Shown: one piece after another, positions 16,645 to 24,864 of the stretch | How positions within the stretch are numbered: the stretch's first letter is position 1 | Layout: the number at the start of each line of letters is the position of its first letter | NCBI GenBank assembly: GCA_029938605.1 | Contig: JAOZUO010000039.1 | Location: 1-43,170, forward strand | Reading direction: 5' to 3' | Source of the DNA: Deltaproteobacteria bacterium | GTDB taxonomy: Bacteria; Myxococcota_A; Polyangia; HGW-17; JAJRWW01 | DNA length: 43,170 nt | Translations under genes and position numbers: made by a program | Notes under the pieces: model-generated | The model's database searches: none | Told to the model about the DNA's origin: nothing | The model's input: only the letters and a program-made list of their open reading frames with translations

Positions 16645-16917
16645 CTACTTGATGCTGTCCCCGCACTTCATGAACTTTTTGCAGTCGTCTATTTTGTTGC
16701 AGGCTTTGATTTGCTTCTCGGACTTTTTGCACTTTTTCATGAACTTGTCCTTCGTCGCGGCGAGCATCTCCTTGAGCTTGGCGTGAGACTTCTCGGGTGT
16801 GTCCTTCAGGGCGCACTTCTCGAACTTTTTGAAGGCCTTGTCGCAGGGACTGTCACAGGCGGCGAGGGGGAATGCTCCAAGACCCAGGAGGAGGAGAGCG
16901 GCGGTAAGATTTTTCAT
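16645..16917 (-). CDS. Small cysteine-rich lipoprotein with twin CX9C spacing
   Basis: A 90-residue lipoprotein with lipobox PLAAC (C21) and a GGAG ribosome site 8 nt before ATG. The mature chain is Lys-rich and predicted helical, with C25/C35 and C63/C73 spaced exactly CX9C, plus C79 and C85. This is consistent with two helices tied by disulfides in the periplasm. It lies 155 nt upstream of the other small lipoprotein and 27 nt after the DUF2279-like gene. Family unknown to me. Confidence 0.75.
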   Translation of the reverse strand: MKNLTAALLLLGLGAFPLAACDSPCDKAFKKFEKCALKDTPEKSHAKLKEMLAATKDKFMKKCKKSEKQIKACNKIDDCKKFMKCGDSIK

Positions 16918-16944
16918 TTGTTCTCCGTTGATTTGCGAAACGGG

Positions 16945-18126
16945 TTATTGGGGCTGACGAGTGGACCATACTATTCCGACGGTCTTGTGAACCGGGGTGA
17001 GCTGGAGATATTCGCTGAGGGTGGCCAATCCCTGCGCGGCCCAGCCAAGGCGCTGACCGGTGGGGTAGGCGGACTGTAGGATCTCGGCCAGGTTCAGGGA
17101 GAACCCCAGGAAGAGCTCCTGCTCGCGCATGACCGAGGGATCGGGACGAGGCAGGAATCCGCGGGCGTTGTAGCCTACGAGCAGGTCCACGAAGCGCAGA
17201 AAGCGAAAGTACGGGGAGCGCTTGATGGCGGTGAGCCCGCCGAGCTTGAAGACCAGCATGACGGTCTCGCCGGTGTAGTCCTCGGACACGTCGATGTCCT
17301 TGTCGTAAAGGAGCGCGTCCACGAACAGCTTCGAGGGTTTGTAGTACATGCGCACGCCGAACAGCCGGTCCAGGGAAGGGACCAACAGCAACAGGGTGGC
17401 CACCACATTCCCCAGGACGTTGGCCGCGTAGTCCTGGATCGAGAAGCCATATCCGGGGTGGTAGCCATCCTTGATCTCCACCAATGTATACAAGGTCAAC
17501 GTGAAGGACACGTGCATGAGCACCGCGGACAGAGGGGACCAGCCGCGATTGATCAGGGACTGCGCCCCCACCCTGGCGAAGAGGTAGTTGGCGTAGAAGT
17601 GACCGAGCTTATCGGCCCCACCCCCGTAGGTGTGTCCACCAAAGCCCTCCTCGGCGGCCGTGTTGACTACCATACGACGGTTCATGGGTTGGTTGTGGTA
17701 CCAGGCGAAGTAGGCCCAGGTGGTGATCCCCCCGTACACCGTGAGCATGGGCAAAGCGGCGACGATGCGCTGGATTACGGTGAGCGGCGGGGGATCGTCC
17801 GCGCTGGGAAAGGGCCCTCGCAGGGGAGCGGACAGGTCTGGTGCCCGAGCCCCGATGGGTGCGGGCGTATTGGACAGCGGCCTGGGGTGGGGCTGGGTGT
17901 AGAGGGCCGGTGTAGTCGGCCCGCAGGGAGGGGCGCACAGGCCTAGCTTCCCGGGGAACCCGGCGCTGACGCGGACCTTGGTTCCGGTCTTGGTCTTGGT
18001 CTTGGGGGACTGTGGGAGGGTCGCCGATGCAGACCTCGACCAGGCCAAAGGGGCCATGGCCGGCGATAGCAGGATCAACCCGGAGGCTGTCGCGCTGGCA
18101 ATCAGTAGTAGTCTTCGGTGCTTCAT
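16945..18126 (-). CDS. DUF2279/YfiM-like membrane-associated protein
   Basis: A 393-residue protein with an N-terminal signal-like hydrophobic segment, then a low-complexity Lys/Thr linker (KTKTKTGTK, about residues 42-50) and a Pro-rich stretch. Several hydrophobic helices follow from about 110. The GGADKLGHFYANYL segment matches the DK-x2-H-F-Y core of predicted periplasmic DUF2279 proteins. Function unknown. Stop-to-start distance to the upstream beta-helix gene is 7 nt, so they are co-transcribed. Confidence 0.72.
   Translation of the reverse strand: MKHRRLLLIASATASGLILLSPAMAPLAWSRSASATLPQSPKTKTKTGTKVRVSAGFPGKLGLCAPPCGPTTPALYTQPHPRPLSNTPAPIGARAPDLSAPLRGPFPSADDPPPLTVIQRIVAALPMLTVYGGITTWAYFAWYHNQPMNRRMVVNTAAEEGFGGHTYGGGADKLGHFYANYLFARVGAQSLINRGWSPLSAVLMHVSFTLTLYTLVEIKDGYHPGYGFSIQDYAANVLGNVVATLLLLVPSLDRLFGVRMYYKPSKLFVDALLYDKDIDVSEDYTGETVMLVFKLGGLTAIKRSPYFRFLRFVDLLVGYNARGFLPRPDPSVMREQELFLGFSLNLAEILQSAYPTGQRLGWAAQGLATLSEYLQLTPVHKTVGIVWSTRQPQ
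17975..18006. repeat. GTCTTG-type short tandem repeat within the DUF2279-like gene
   Basis: Imperfect hexamer repeats (GTTCCG, GTCTTG x3) encode the KTKTKTGTK linker on the minus strand. The reading frame is preserved because the unit is six bases. The repeat is part of a window-wide pattern of in-frame microsatellites in linkers. Confidence 0.7.
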
Positions 18127-18133
18127 CGCCCCC

Positions 18134-19930
18134 TTAGTTTGTGAACAGGGTGGGGTCGGACAGTCCTATGTTGGTGATGCCGGAGCAGGGGGAGCCGGGG
18201 AGGATGGAGTAGTCGTTGTTGCCCGGATCGGTGAAGTGGGTCGCCGGGTTGGTGTCTGAGGGGAAGAGGTCTCCCGCGCCGTTGATGCCGTACAGCGACT
18301 GGGCGTCACTGTGGCTGTAGCCGGTGATGGTCTCCGAGCCATTGAACCAGTGCTTCAAAAACGCGATGTTGTCTCCTTCGCTGTTGATGAAGCAATTGTT
18401 CTGGGAGTCAATTCTAGACAACGTTTTGGAGACCGTTGGGTCCGTGTCGATCTGTCCGCCGTAGCTGTTGGAGAAGATGTATCCGGCCTGGTTCCAGCCC
18501 ATCTCCCCGGGGGTGGCGGCGGTGGACTCGATGACCACGACGTTGTTGTAGAACTTGAATTTGTCTTCTGGCTCCTGGGAGAAGACGCCGTTGGCCAGGA
18601 GAAAGCCCTGGCCCCACATGTTTACGATCGATGGGGTCAGGCTGAAGACGTTGTTTCTGAACTCCATGTTTCGCGTGGAGATTTCGTTGATCATCGAGAG
18701 GTTGTTGTCTTCATCGTAGTATTCGTCCGTGCCCATCTGGGAGATGCCGGGGATGTCTTTGAAGAGATTGTTTTCAAAGAGCATGTTGGCCGCGTTCACG
18801 TGTTGACCCAGGCGGCCGGCGCCATGAAAGAAATTGTCTTTTACCCAGATGTTGACGCCATCACCGTTCACCATTTGTCCCTGGGGGTTTTTGATGAAGA
18901 GGTGAACGGGGCAGTCGTGGATGTTGTTGCCCGTGAACTCAAAGGGTCCGGAGGTTTCATGGTCGTAGCCCACGTAGATGTCACCTGAGAGGGTCGTGAT
19001 GCACCCGTTGTGCTGGGCATCATGGTGGTCTTTGGTTTCGTTTAACATCCAGCCGTCGTTGCCGTCTGGAATGGAGCGCGAATAGGTGTCGTGGAGGTGG
19101 TTGTTCCTGATGTACGCGAACTGGGTGAAGTAGAGCATGATGAGCCCGTTGTTGTCGCGGTCGGTCAATAGGTCGTGGATGTGGTTGTCCTCAATCCAGG
19201 TGTAGCGGGAGTTGCCTCCCACCACGATGGAGCCGTGCACGATCTCGAATCCGCTGATCCGGATGTAGTCCGCGCCTCGCACGTGAAAGGCATCTCGGGC
19301 GCAGTCGTCCAGGGATTGGGGATCGCACTCGGGGTTCACATGATACAGGTCCAGGACGGGAAGCTCACCGGGATACGCCTTGAACGTGATGGGGCTACCC
19401 TCTTCACCGCTTCGCCGGATATAGGCGACCGCGTAGTAGTCCGGAAGCCAGTCCGCATAGTTGACGATCTGTCCCTTGGCCGCTTCGCCATAGGTGCCCC
19501 CCCGGAAGTAGATGAAGTCCCCTGGCGCGATGGTGTCGATGATGGGATTGGTGGAGGCGAAGGGATCGGTGATGGTGCCGTCGCTCAGGTCGTCTCCGTC
19601 CGGAGCGATGTAGTAGCACTGCGCGTCGCCCGTGGCTTCGCAGATGGGCGTCGCGTCCTGATCGAATACACACTCGTTGTTTTCGAGATTGTATCCGGAG
19701 TCGCACTGGTATTCGCAATGCAGGGCGGTCGTGCAGCTTTCCACAATCAGGTTGGTTGTGGGAGCGGTCAACCCCACGTCGTCGCCCGGACACAGGGAAC
19801 CGTGGTCTGGGACCGTGCCTTCACAGACAATCGGGTCGTCTCCGTTGGTGTTGTTATCGCAGGCTGTGGTGAGCAGACCAAGTGCGACGGCGGTCATCGC
19901 CCAGATGGTTTTACTTTGTTGGATAGTCAT
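18134..19930 (-). CDS. Lipoprotein with right-handed parallel beta-helix domain
   Basis: A 598-residue lipoprotein with lipobox LLTTAC (C24). Residues 36-105 form a Cys-rich region (CTTALHCEYQC and following). The segment CYYIAPDGDDLSDGT near 105 is the typical entrance of pectate-lyase-like/DUF1565 beta-helix proteins, followed by repeated N-rich turns such as IRNNHLHD, FTGNNIHD and FENNLFKD characteristic of stacked coils. A polysaccharide-binding or lyase role is possible, but no catalytic triad can be assigned. Start ATG 19930 has AGGAG about 10 nt upstream and follows the ERG2-like stop by 24 nt. Confidence 0.83.
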   Translation of the reverse strand: MTIQQSKTIWAMTAVALGLLTTACDNNTNGDDPIVCEGTVPDHGSLCPGDDVGLTAPTTNLIVESCTTALHCEYQCDSGYNLENNECVFDQDATPICEATGDAQCYYIAPDGDDLSDGTITDPFASTNPIIDTIAPGDFIYFRGGTYGEAAKGQIVNYADWLPDYYAVAYIRRSGEEGSPITFKAYPGELPVLDLYHVNPECDPQSLDDCARDAFHVRGADYIRISGFEIVHGSIVVGGNSRYTWIEDNHIHDLLTDRDNNGLIMLYFTQFAYIRNNHLHDTYSRSIPDGNDGWMLNETKDHHDAQHNGCITTLSGDIYVGYDHETSGPFEFTGNNIHDCPVHLFIKNPQGQMVNGDGVNIWVKDNFFHGAGRLGQHVNAANMLFENNLFKDIPGISQMGTDEYYDEDNNLSMINEISTRNMEFRNNVFSLTPSIVNMWGQGFLLANGVFSQEPEDKFKFYNNVVVIESTAATPGEMGWNQAGYIFSNSYGGQIDTDPTVSKTLSRIDSQNNCFINSEGDNIAFLKHWFNGSETITGYSHSDAQSLYGINGAGDLFPSDTNPATHFTDPGNNDYSILPGSPCSGITNIGLSDPTLFTN

Positions 19931-19954
19931 TATGCGTACCGCTCCTGGTTGGTT

Positions 19955-20515
19955 CTAGAGCTTGCCTTTGAGCAGGGATTTGACCGTAAGGGTGCCGTAG
20001 ATGCGGAGGGTCTTGGCCAGGCATGAGACGTCCAGGGTGGACAGCATCGTGTCGGCCAGACCGAAGGGGAGCATGGTGGGGATGGGGCCCCGGGCATACT
20101 CCAGCATCCAGCCGTGGTCCGGGAGGCGATATCCCTTGGTGCGATCCGCGCCCAGGTAGGCGGCGTCACCGGGGACGTACACCCGCCGCTGGGTCTCGCC
20201 CTCCTCGTAGCACCACATCTCGCCGTCAATCATGAAGTCGAAGACCTCGGTGCGGTAGCGGCCCGAGTGTCCTTCGGTGCCGATGGCGCTGCCGAAAAAG
20301 AGGATGTACTCGCTGAGGGAGGCGTGCAGCAGGGTCATCATTCCCATGGCGCCTCCGGCGTTGTTGTACATCCAGTCCCGGGGTCCGGCGTGGATGTGAT
20401 CTGGATAGCGCCCGACCAGGGCTCGCGTAATGGTGTCGAAGGCCTCTTCGAGCTTCAGGCCGACGCCCGTCTTCGCACATTCGTGCAAGACGTTCGGATC
20501 AAAGATCGTTCCCAT
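19955..20515 (-). CDS. ERG2 / sigma-1 receptor family protein (C8 sterol isomerase-like)
   Basis: A 186-residue protein strikingly like eukaryotic ERG2 and sigma-1 receptor. Seen directly: NNAGGAMG, LHASLSEY, GTEGHSGRY, VYVPG, WMLEYARG, PTMLPFGLAD and FGLADTMLSTLD, in family order. D93 and E139 align with the two acidic residues essential for ligand binding/isomerisation (D126 and E172 of sigma-1). The N-terminal membrane helix of the eukaryotic proteins is absent. Start 20515 has GGGAG about 4 nt upstream. ERG2 shifts the sterol C8 double bond; no other sterol gene is present here, so a different lipid substrate or sigma-like lipid binding is possible. It heads a block of lipoprotein genes. 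Confidence 0.9.
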   Translation of the reverse strand: MGTIFDPNVLHECAKTGVGLKLEEAFDTITRALVGRYPDHIHAGPRDWMYNNAGGAMGMMTLLHASLSEYILFFGSAIGTEGHSGRYRTEVFDFMIDGEMWCYEEGETQRRVYVPGDAAYLGADRTKGYRLPDHGWMLEYARGPIPTMLPFGLADTMLSTLDVSCLAKTLRIYGTLTVKSLLKGKL

Positions 20516-20572
20516 GGTTCTCCCGGGGGGGTAGTAGCCCAACAGGGCAGTTTTGGGGCACGTTCCGTATGT

Positions 20573-20606
20573 CCAATGGCGTATGCCGTACGGCGAATGC
20601 CACTGG
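20573..20606. promoter_or_regulatory. 34-bp imperfect palindrome upstream of the ERG2-like gene
   Basis: Arms CCA.TGGC....GCCGT and ACGGC....GCCA.TGG (20573-20589 and 20590-20606) are symmetric around the 10-bp perfect palindrome GCCGTACGGC. It lies between the AAA ATPase stop (20634) and the ERG2-like start (20515). No T-run follows on the minus strand, so an operator or RNA hairpin is more likely than an intrinsic terminator. Confidence 0.45.
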
Positions 20607-20633
20607 GCGACGATACCATTTTGGGCGCTGGGT

Positions 20634-21908
20634 TTACATGGGCGCTGGGCCGAGCAGTACGGCGGCGGGCAGTCCGTGGAGGTTGTCGGCCCAGGTCTCG
20701 ACCTTGGTGCCGCGGTGGATCACGAAGCCGCCCAGGAGTGGTCCATCGAGCAGTGCTTGCAGGCCACGCAGGTGGTGGGCGTCTGGTGGCGCCGCACGAT
20801 CGCCGGCCTTTATCTCGAAGGCGAGATAGCCCCCACCCGGGCATCGGACAAGGAGATCCACCTCGCGACGATCCTGGGTGCGCAGGTGACTCAGTTCGGC
20901 CCCGAGCCGCAAGCCGCGGTTGAGCTTGAGCACCTCCCCCACCATGAGAGATTCGAACTGTGGCCCGGTCAGACCGAGGCGAAGACCGCTCAGCACGCGC
21001 TGGATGCCGAGGTCGAGGAAGTGAAGCTTGGGGGCTTTTTGCAGCCGCTTCGTGCTGCCGGCGGGACCAAAGGCGGGCAGGCGGTAGGTCTGGTAGCTAA
21101 GGTCGAGGTAGCGGAGGTATTTCTTCGTGGTCTGCGGCGCGAGATCCGCGTCGCGGGCCAAATCGGCGTAGTTCAGCAGTCCGGCGGTTCGACCGGCCGC
21201 CAACCGCTCGAGTCGGAGGAAATCATCCAGATCGTGTACCCGACCCAGGTCGGAGACGTCGCGTTGGAGGTAGGTCCGGCAATACTCCTCGAGCCAGATC
21301 CACCGATCGGAATCCTTTTTCAGATGAATCAGAGCCGGCATTCCTCCCCAGGTTTCGAGGTGTGCTAGCGCCTCCTGGGTTTGTAGCCGGGCACCTATGG
21401 CCTGGTCCCCTATGGGGAGGGCATCCATGACTTCGGCCACCTCTTTGGGAGTGTCGCAATCGAGCAGCATCTCAAAGAAGCAGCGCTCGGTCCCAGCGAG
21501 CTCGCTAGCCATGAGCCCGAAGAGCTCGCGCGTCACCGAGCGCCCCGCCAGGCTCTCGCGCACGGTTGCGAGCAGCTGGATTTGTGCGCTCCCCGAGAGG
21601 ATCACACGTAGGCTCTCCGGGCCGGCGTCCAACATCACCTTCACGGTACCCAGAAAATCCGGCGCCTTTTGTACCTCGTCGAAGATGTAGCTCTTACCCC
21701 GTGCGATCCAGCGACTGGAGGGAAGCCCCGCCAGCTCAGCTCGCACCAGCGGCTCATCAAAGGTGTGGTACTCGTATGGCGGCACGAACTCGCGTTGCAG
21801 AAGCGTCGTCTTTCCTGTCTGTCGGGCACCGGTGAGGATGAGCCCTCGACCAACGGGAGACTCAGAGACCCGGGCCATATCCTTATATATGCGGCGTTTT
21901 ATGAACAT
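20634..21908 (-). CDS. AAA family ATPase with DUF4143 domain
   Basis: A 424-residue ATPase. Walker A is GARQTGKTT (27-35), and a YIFDEVQKAPDF segment supplies Walker B. The C-terminal half, with LHFLDLGIQRVLSG and a late AFEIKAGDRA segment reminiscent of a restriction-like nuclease fold, fits the AAA_14/DUF4143 architecture. These proteins are common, patchily distributed and of unclear function, sometimes proposed to act in defence or DNA transactions. The gene starts directly at the predicted transcription start. It is flanked by unrelated genes, so it may be a single-gene acquisition. Confidence 0.87.
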   Translation of the reverse strand: MFIKRRIYKDMARVSESPVGRGLILTGARQTGKTTLLQREFVPPYEYHTFDEPLVRAELAGLPSSRWIARGKSYIFDEVQKAPDFLGTVKVMLDAGPESLRVILSGSAQIQLLATVRESLAGRSVTRELFGLMASELAGTERCFFEMLLDCDTPKEVAEVMDALPIGDQAIGARLQTQEALAHLETWGGMPALIHLKKDSDRWIWLEEYCRTYLQRDVSDLGRVHDLDDFLRLERLAAGRTAGLLNYADLARDADLAPQTTKKYLRYLDLSYQTYRLPAFGPAGSTKRLQKAPKLHFLDLGIQRVLSGLRLGLTGPQFESLMVGEVLKLNRGLRLGAELSHLRTQDRREVDLLVRCPGGGYLAFEIKAGDRAAPPDAHHLRGLQALLDGPLLGGFVIHRGTKVETWADNLHGLPAAVLLGPAPM

Positions 21909-21914
21909 GGGTTT

Positions 21915-21943
21915 ATTATTACGGCGTGAATTAGTAAAGTCAA
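21915..21943 (-). promoter_or_regulatory. Promoter of the AAA/DUF4143 ATPase gene (leaderless arrangement)
   Basis: On the minus strand TTGACT (21938-21943), a 17-nt spacer and AATAAT (21915-21920, five of six -10 matches) precede the gene. The expected start at about 21908 coincides with the A of the ATG, so the transcript would be leaderless unless translation begins at ATG 21878. Confidence 0.55.
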
Positions 21944-22021
21944 GCCGGTCAGCTCGGTTGTGCCAGTTGGTTCATCGGCGCCCCTTGCGGGAGGAGGAGT
22001 GGGGGCTTATCCTGCCAGACG

Positions 22022-23167
22022 ATGGTGCGCTCGGTTCACAAAGCTCTGGTCGGCCTCTTTGCGGCCTCGATTCTTACGCTGGCGGCCCTGGTGGTGCACT
22101 GGACGGTGCTTTTGTGGCAGCACGAGTCCACTGCGCTCTCGGAGGCTGAGCAGTCCCTGATTGTGGCCTCCCACCGGGCCGCCCAGGATCTCGGGCGTCG
22201 GGATCGTCCCCCCCGATTGGGTCCCTTGACGGGCCAACCGCGGCTGGAGGTGGTGCGGCTCGGCAAGGGCTCACCGGCCGGGCGTACGGTGCGTCTGTCC
22301 CCCCGCTTCGCCGGCTACGGGATCCGGCCGGGGCCGGCGGCGGTGAAACAGCTCCGGTCCAAGCGGCGACGTCGGTTCCTGATGCTCATGGGCGAAGGGG
22401 GGTTGGCCCTGGTGCTGTTTCTGGTGTTTTGCGTGGTGCTGCTACGACTGCTGTACGGCGAGCGACAGCGTCGGCGGGAGATCGAGGCGTTCATCAACAC
22501 CATCAGCCACGAGCTCAAGACCCCCTTGGCCGGGATCAAGGCCTTGCTCGGGACCCTCCAGATGGGTAACATTCCGGCCGAGCGAATGAATGAATACCTA
22601 GACATGGGGCTGCGCGAGTCGGATCGCCTCGAGCACCTGGTGGAAAACATCCTGATCGCCAACCGGATCCGACGGTCCACCCTCGCCGTGCGACTCAAGG
22701 ACCTGGACCTCGGTCCCTTCCTGGTGGAGTACCTGGAGCACCGGAACGCGCTGCTGCCCGTGGATCATCCGGGCGTTCACCTGGTGGAAGATCCCCCTGA
22801 CGGGCTGATCGTCCGCGCTGATGGAGACAAGCTGCGGGTGGTGCTCGAGAACCTCACGGACAACGCCATCAAGTATGGGGACGGCTCCAAGGTGCGCTTC
22901 GAGGTGGAGGCGCGGGTGGACCGGGTCCATCTGGTGGTGGCCGACGACGGCATCGGGTTCGCGCCCGAACGGGCCGAGGCGCTGTTCGAAGGGCTCCGGG
23001 CCGCCACCCAGGAGGACGCCGCCATGGTGCACGGAACGGGGCTGGGACTCGGCATCGCCCGGAAGCTGGCCCGGACCATGGACGGCGAGGTGCGAGCCCA
23101 CAGCGCCGGGCCTCAGAAGGGCAGCCGGTTCTTGGTGGAGCTGCGGCGTGCGGAGGAGGAACCGTGA
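22022..23167 (+). CDS. Sensor histidine kinase
   Basis: A 381-residue transmembrane kinase. TM1 is about 8-31, followed by a short periplasmic domain of about 85 residues, then TM2 about 119-145. The dimerisation/phosphoacceptor box is INTISHELKTPL with H163; the ATP-binding N box LTDNAIKYG, the G1 box DDGIGF and the G2 box GTGLGLGIA are intact. It phosphorylates the response regulator encoded directly downstream (GTGA overlap). The stimulus is unknown. No close ribosome site precedes ATG 22022, though a GGAGGAG stretch lies about 25 nt upstream. Confidence 0.92.
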   Translation: MVRSVHKALVGLFAASILTLAALVVHWTVLLWQHESTALSEAEQSLIVASHRAAQDLGRRDRPPRLGPLTGQPRLEVVRLGKGSPAGRTVRLSPRFAGYGIRPGPAAVKQLRSKRRRRFLMLMGEGGLALVLFLVFCVVLLRLLYGERQRRREIEAFINTISHELKTPLAGIKALLGTLQMGNIPAERMNEYLDMGLRESDRLEHLVENILIANRIRRSTLAVRLKDLDLGPFLVEYLEHRNALLPVDHPGVHLVEDPPDGLIVRADGDKLRVVLENLTDNAIKYGDGSKVRFEVEARVDRVHLVVADDGIGFAPERAEALFEGLRAATQEDAAMVHGTGLGLGIARKLARTMDGEVRAHSAGPQKGSRFLVELRRAEEEP

Positions 23168-23874
23168 TCCGACTACTGCTCATCGAGGACGACGCTCTCA
23201 TCGGCGAGATGATCCGGCTCAACCTGCAGCAGGAGGGGTACGAGGTTACCTGGAGCCGGGACGGAGTGGAGGCTACGAAGATCGCCCTCGGCGGACAGTT
23301 CGATATGATGCTGCTGGACGTGATGCTCCCGGGGCGGCTGGGCTACGATATCGCCCGGGACGTCAGGGAGGCCGGGCTCACCCAGCCCATTTTGATGCTT
23401 ACCGCCCGCAGCGACACGCCCTCCAAGGTGACGGGGCTGGACGCCGGCGCGGACGACTACCTCACCAAGCCCTTTCACATGCCTGAGCTGCTGGCCCGGG
23501 TGCGCGCCCTTTTGCGACGTCCCGGGGCCGGGGCCGGGGCCGGGGGAGACGCGACCTTAAGTCGCACGGTGACCCTCGGGCAACTCACGGTGAACCTGGA
23601 CACGGGGCAGGCCGAGACCCTCGCCGGTTCGGCCCAGTTGAGCGAGGGCGAGAACCGCCTGCTCGAGCTCCTGTCCCGCCGTCGCGGCCAGGATCTCACT
23701 CCGGAGGAGATCGCCGAGGAGCTACGCCACACCGGGCTTTCCGCCACAGATTCCGTGACCTCGCCGGACGGCGTTCGGGAGGCCATCCAACGTCTGCGTA
23801 GGCTGTTCGAGCCGGAGCCAGAGCGCCCCCGGCACTTCGTACACGCTGACCGCGGCTATCGCTTTGAGAGTTGA
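23164..23874 (+). CDS. OmpR/PhoB-family response regulator
   Basis: A 236-residue regulator starting at GTG within the kinase stop. The receiver domain (1-118) has the acidic pair E8/D9-D10, phosphoacceptor D52, T80 and K102. A Gly/Ala linker of repeated GA units (about 121-128) is encoded by a GGGGCC microsatellite. The C-terminal winged helix (about 135-236) ends in the RLRRLFEPEP and RGYRFES signature of trans_reg_C domains. It presumably regulates genes in response to the partner kinase; hemB follows after 3 nt, so self-operon control is plausible. Confidence 0.92.
   Translation: MIRLLLIEDDALIGEMIRLNLQQEGYEVTWSRDGVEATKIALGGQFDMMLLDVMLPGRLGYDIARDVREAGLTQPILMLTARSDTPSKVTGLDAGADDYLTKPFHMPELLARVRALLRRPGAGAGAGGDATLSRTVTLGQLTVNLDTGQAETLAGSAQLSEGENRLLELLSRRRGQDLTPEEIAEELRHTGLSATDSVTSPDGVREAIQRLRRLFEPEPERPRHFVHADRGYRFES
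23523..23546. repeat. GGGGCC microsatellite encoding the regulator linker
   Basis: About four GGGGCC units encode a (Gly-Ala)n linker between receiver and DNA-binding domains. Unit gain or loss would keep the frame but change linker length. Confidence 0.75.
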
Positions 23875-23877
23875 GCC

Positions 23878-24861
23878 ATGTCCTATCCGATCATCCGTCC
23901 CCGTCGTCTTCGTGAGTCCGGTCTGGTGCGCGACCTGGTGCGCGAAACCCGCCTGAGCGTGGACGACTTCATCTATCCGCTGTTTGTGTGCGAGGGGGCA
24001 CAGGTGGTGTCTCCCATCCTCTCGCTGCCGGGCCAGAACCGCTACTCCGTCGACACCCTGGTGACCGAGTGCCGCCGGGCGGTGGACCTGGGCATCAAGG
24101 CGGTGCTGCTGTTCGGCATCCCCGACGATGACATCAAGGACGACGTGGGGAGCTGCGCCTGGGACAAAGACGGCATCGTGCAGCGGGCCATCCGGGCCAT
24201 CAAGGGGGCCGGTCTGGACCTGCTGGTCATCACCGATGTGTGCCTTTGTGAGTACACCTCCCACGGCCACTGCGGCGTGGTGCAGGGCGATCGCATCCTC
24301 AATGATCCGTCGCTGGAGCTGTACTGCCGGCAGGCCGTGTCCCACGTGGAGGCGGGTGCGGATATGGTGGCGCCGTCGGACATGATGGACGGTCGGGTGG
24401 GGGCCATCCGCGAGGCTCTGGACGGGATCGACGCAGAGCACATCCCCATCATGGCCTACTCCGCCAAGTACGCCTCGGCCTTCTACGGTCCCTTCCGGGA
24501 CGCCTGTGGAAGCGCGCCCTCCTTCGGGGATCGGCGCAGCCATCAGATGGACCCAGCCAACGCTGACGAGGCCCTGCGGGAGGTGGAGCTGGACATCGAC
24601 GAAGGCGCCGACATCGTCATGGTGAAGCCGGCCCTGGCGTACCTGGACATCATCCACCGGGTGAAGCAGCAGTTCGGCGTGCCCGTAGCCGCCTACAACG
24701 TCAGCGGCGAGTACGCCATGGTGGAGCTCGCCGCCAAGGCCGGGGCCGGGGACCGCGAGCGGTTGGTCCTCGAGGTTCTCACGGGGATCCGCCGGGCCGG
24801 AGCCGATCTGATCCTGACCTACCATGCACCCTACGCGGCCGAGCTGCTGGGGAGGAGCTAG
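23878..24861 (+). CDS. hemB: Porphobilinogen synthase (delta-aminolevulinic acid dehydratase)
   Basis: A 327-residue HemB that condenses two 5-aminolevulinate molecules into porphobilinogen for heme, siroheme and cobalamin. The metal-ligand cysteine block CLCEYTSHGHCG, the Schiff-base segments MAYSAKYASAFYGPFRDA and MVKPALAYLDII, and YNVSGEYAM are all present. The cysteine-rich site indicates the zinc-type enzyme. It lies in an operon between a two-component system and a mechanosensitive channel. Tetrapyrrole supply would also feed cobalamin, which the B12-type radical SAM enzymes of the left arm may need; that link is inference. Confidence 0.97.
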   Translation: MSYPIIRPRRLRESGLVRDLVRETRLSVDDFIYPLFVCEGAQVVSPILSLPGQNRYSVDTLVTECRRAVDLGIKAVLLFGIPDDDIKDDVGSCAWDKDGIVQRAIRAIKGAGLDLLVITDVCLCEYTSHGHCGVVQGDRILNDPSLELYCRQAVSHVEAGADMVAPSDMMDGRVGAIREALDGIDAEHIPIMAYSAKYASAFYGPFRDACGSAPSFGDRRSHQMDPANADEALREVELDIDEGADIVMVKPALAYLDIIHRVKQQFGVPVAAYNVSGEYAMVELAAKAGAGDRERLVLEVLTGIRRAGADLILTYHAPYAAELLGRS

Positions 24862-24864
24862 CCC

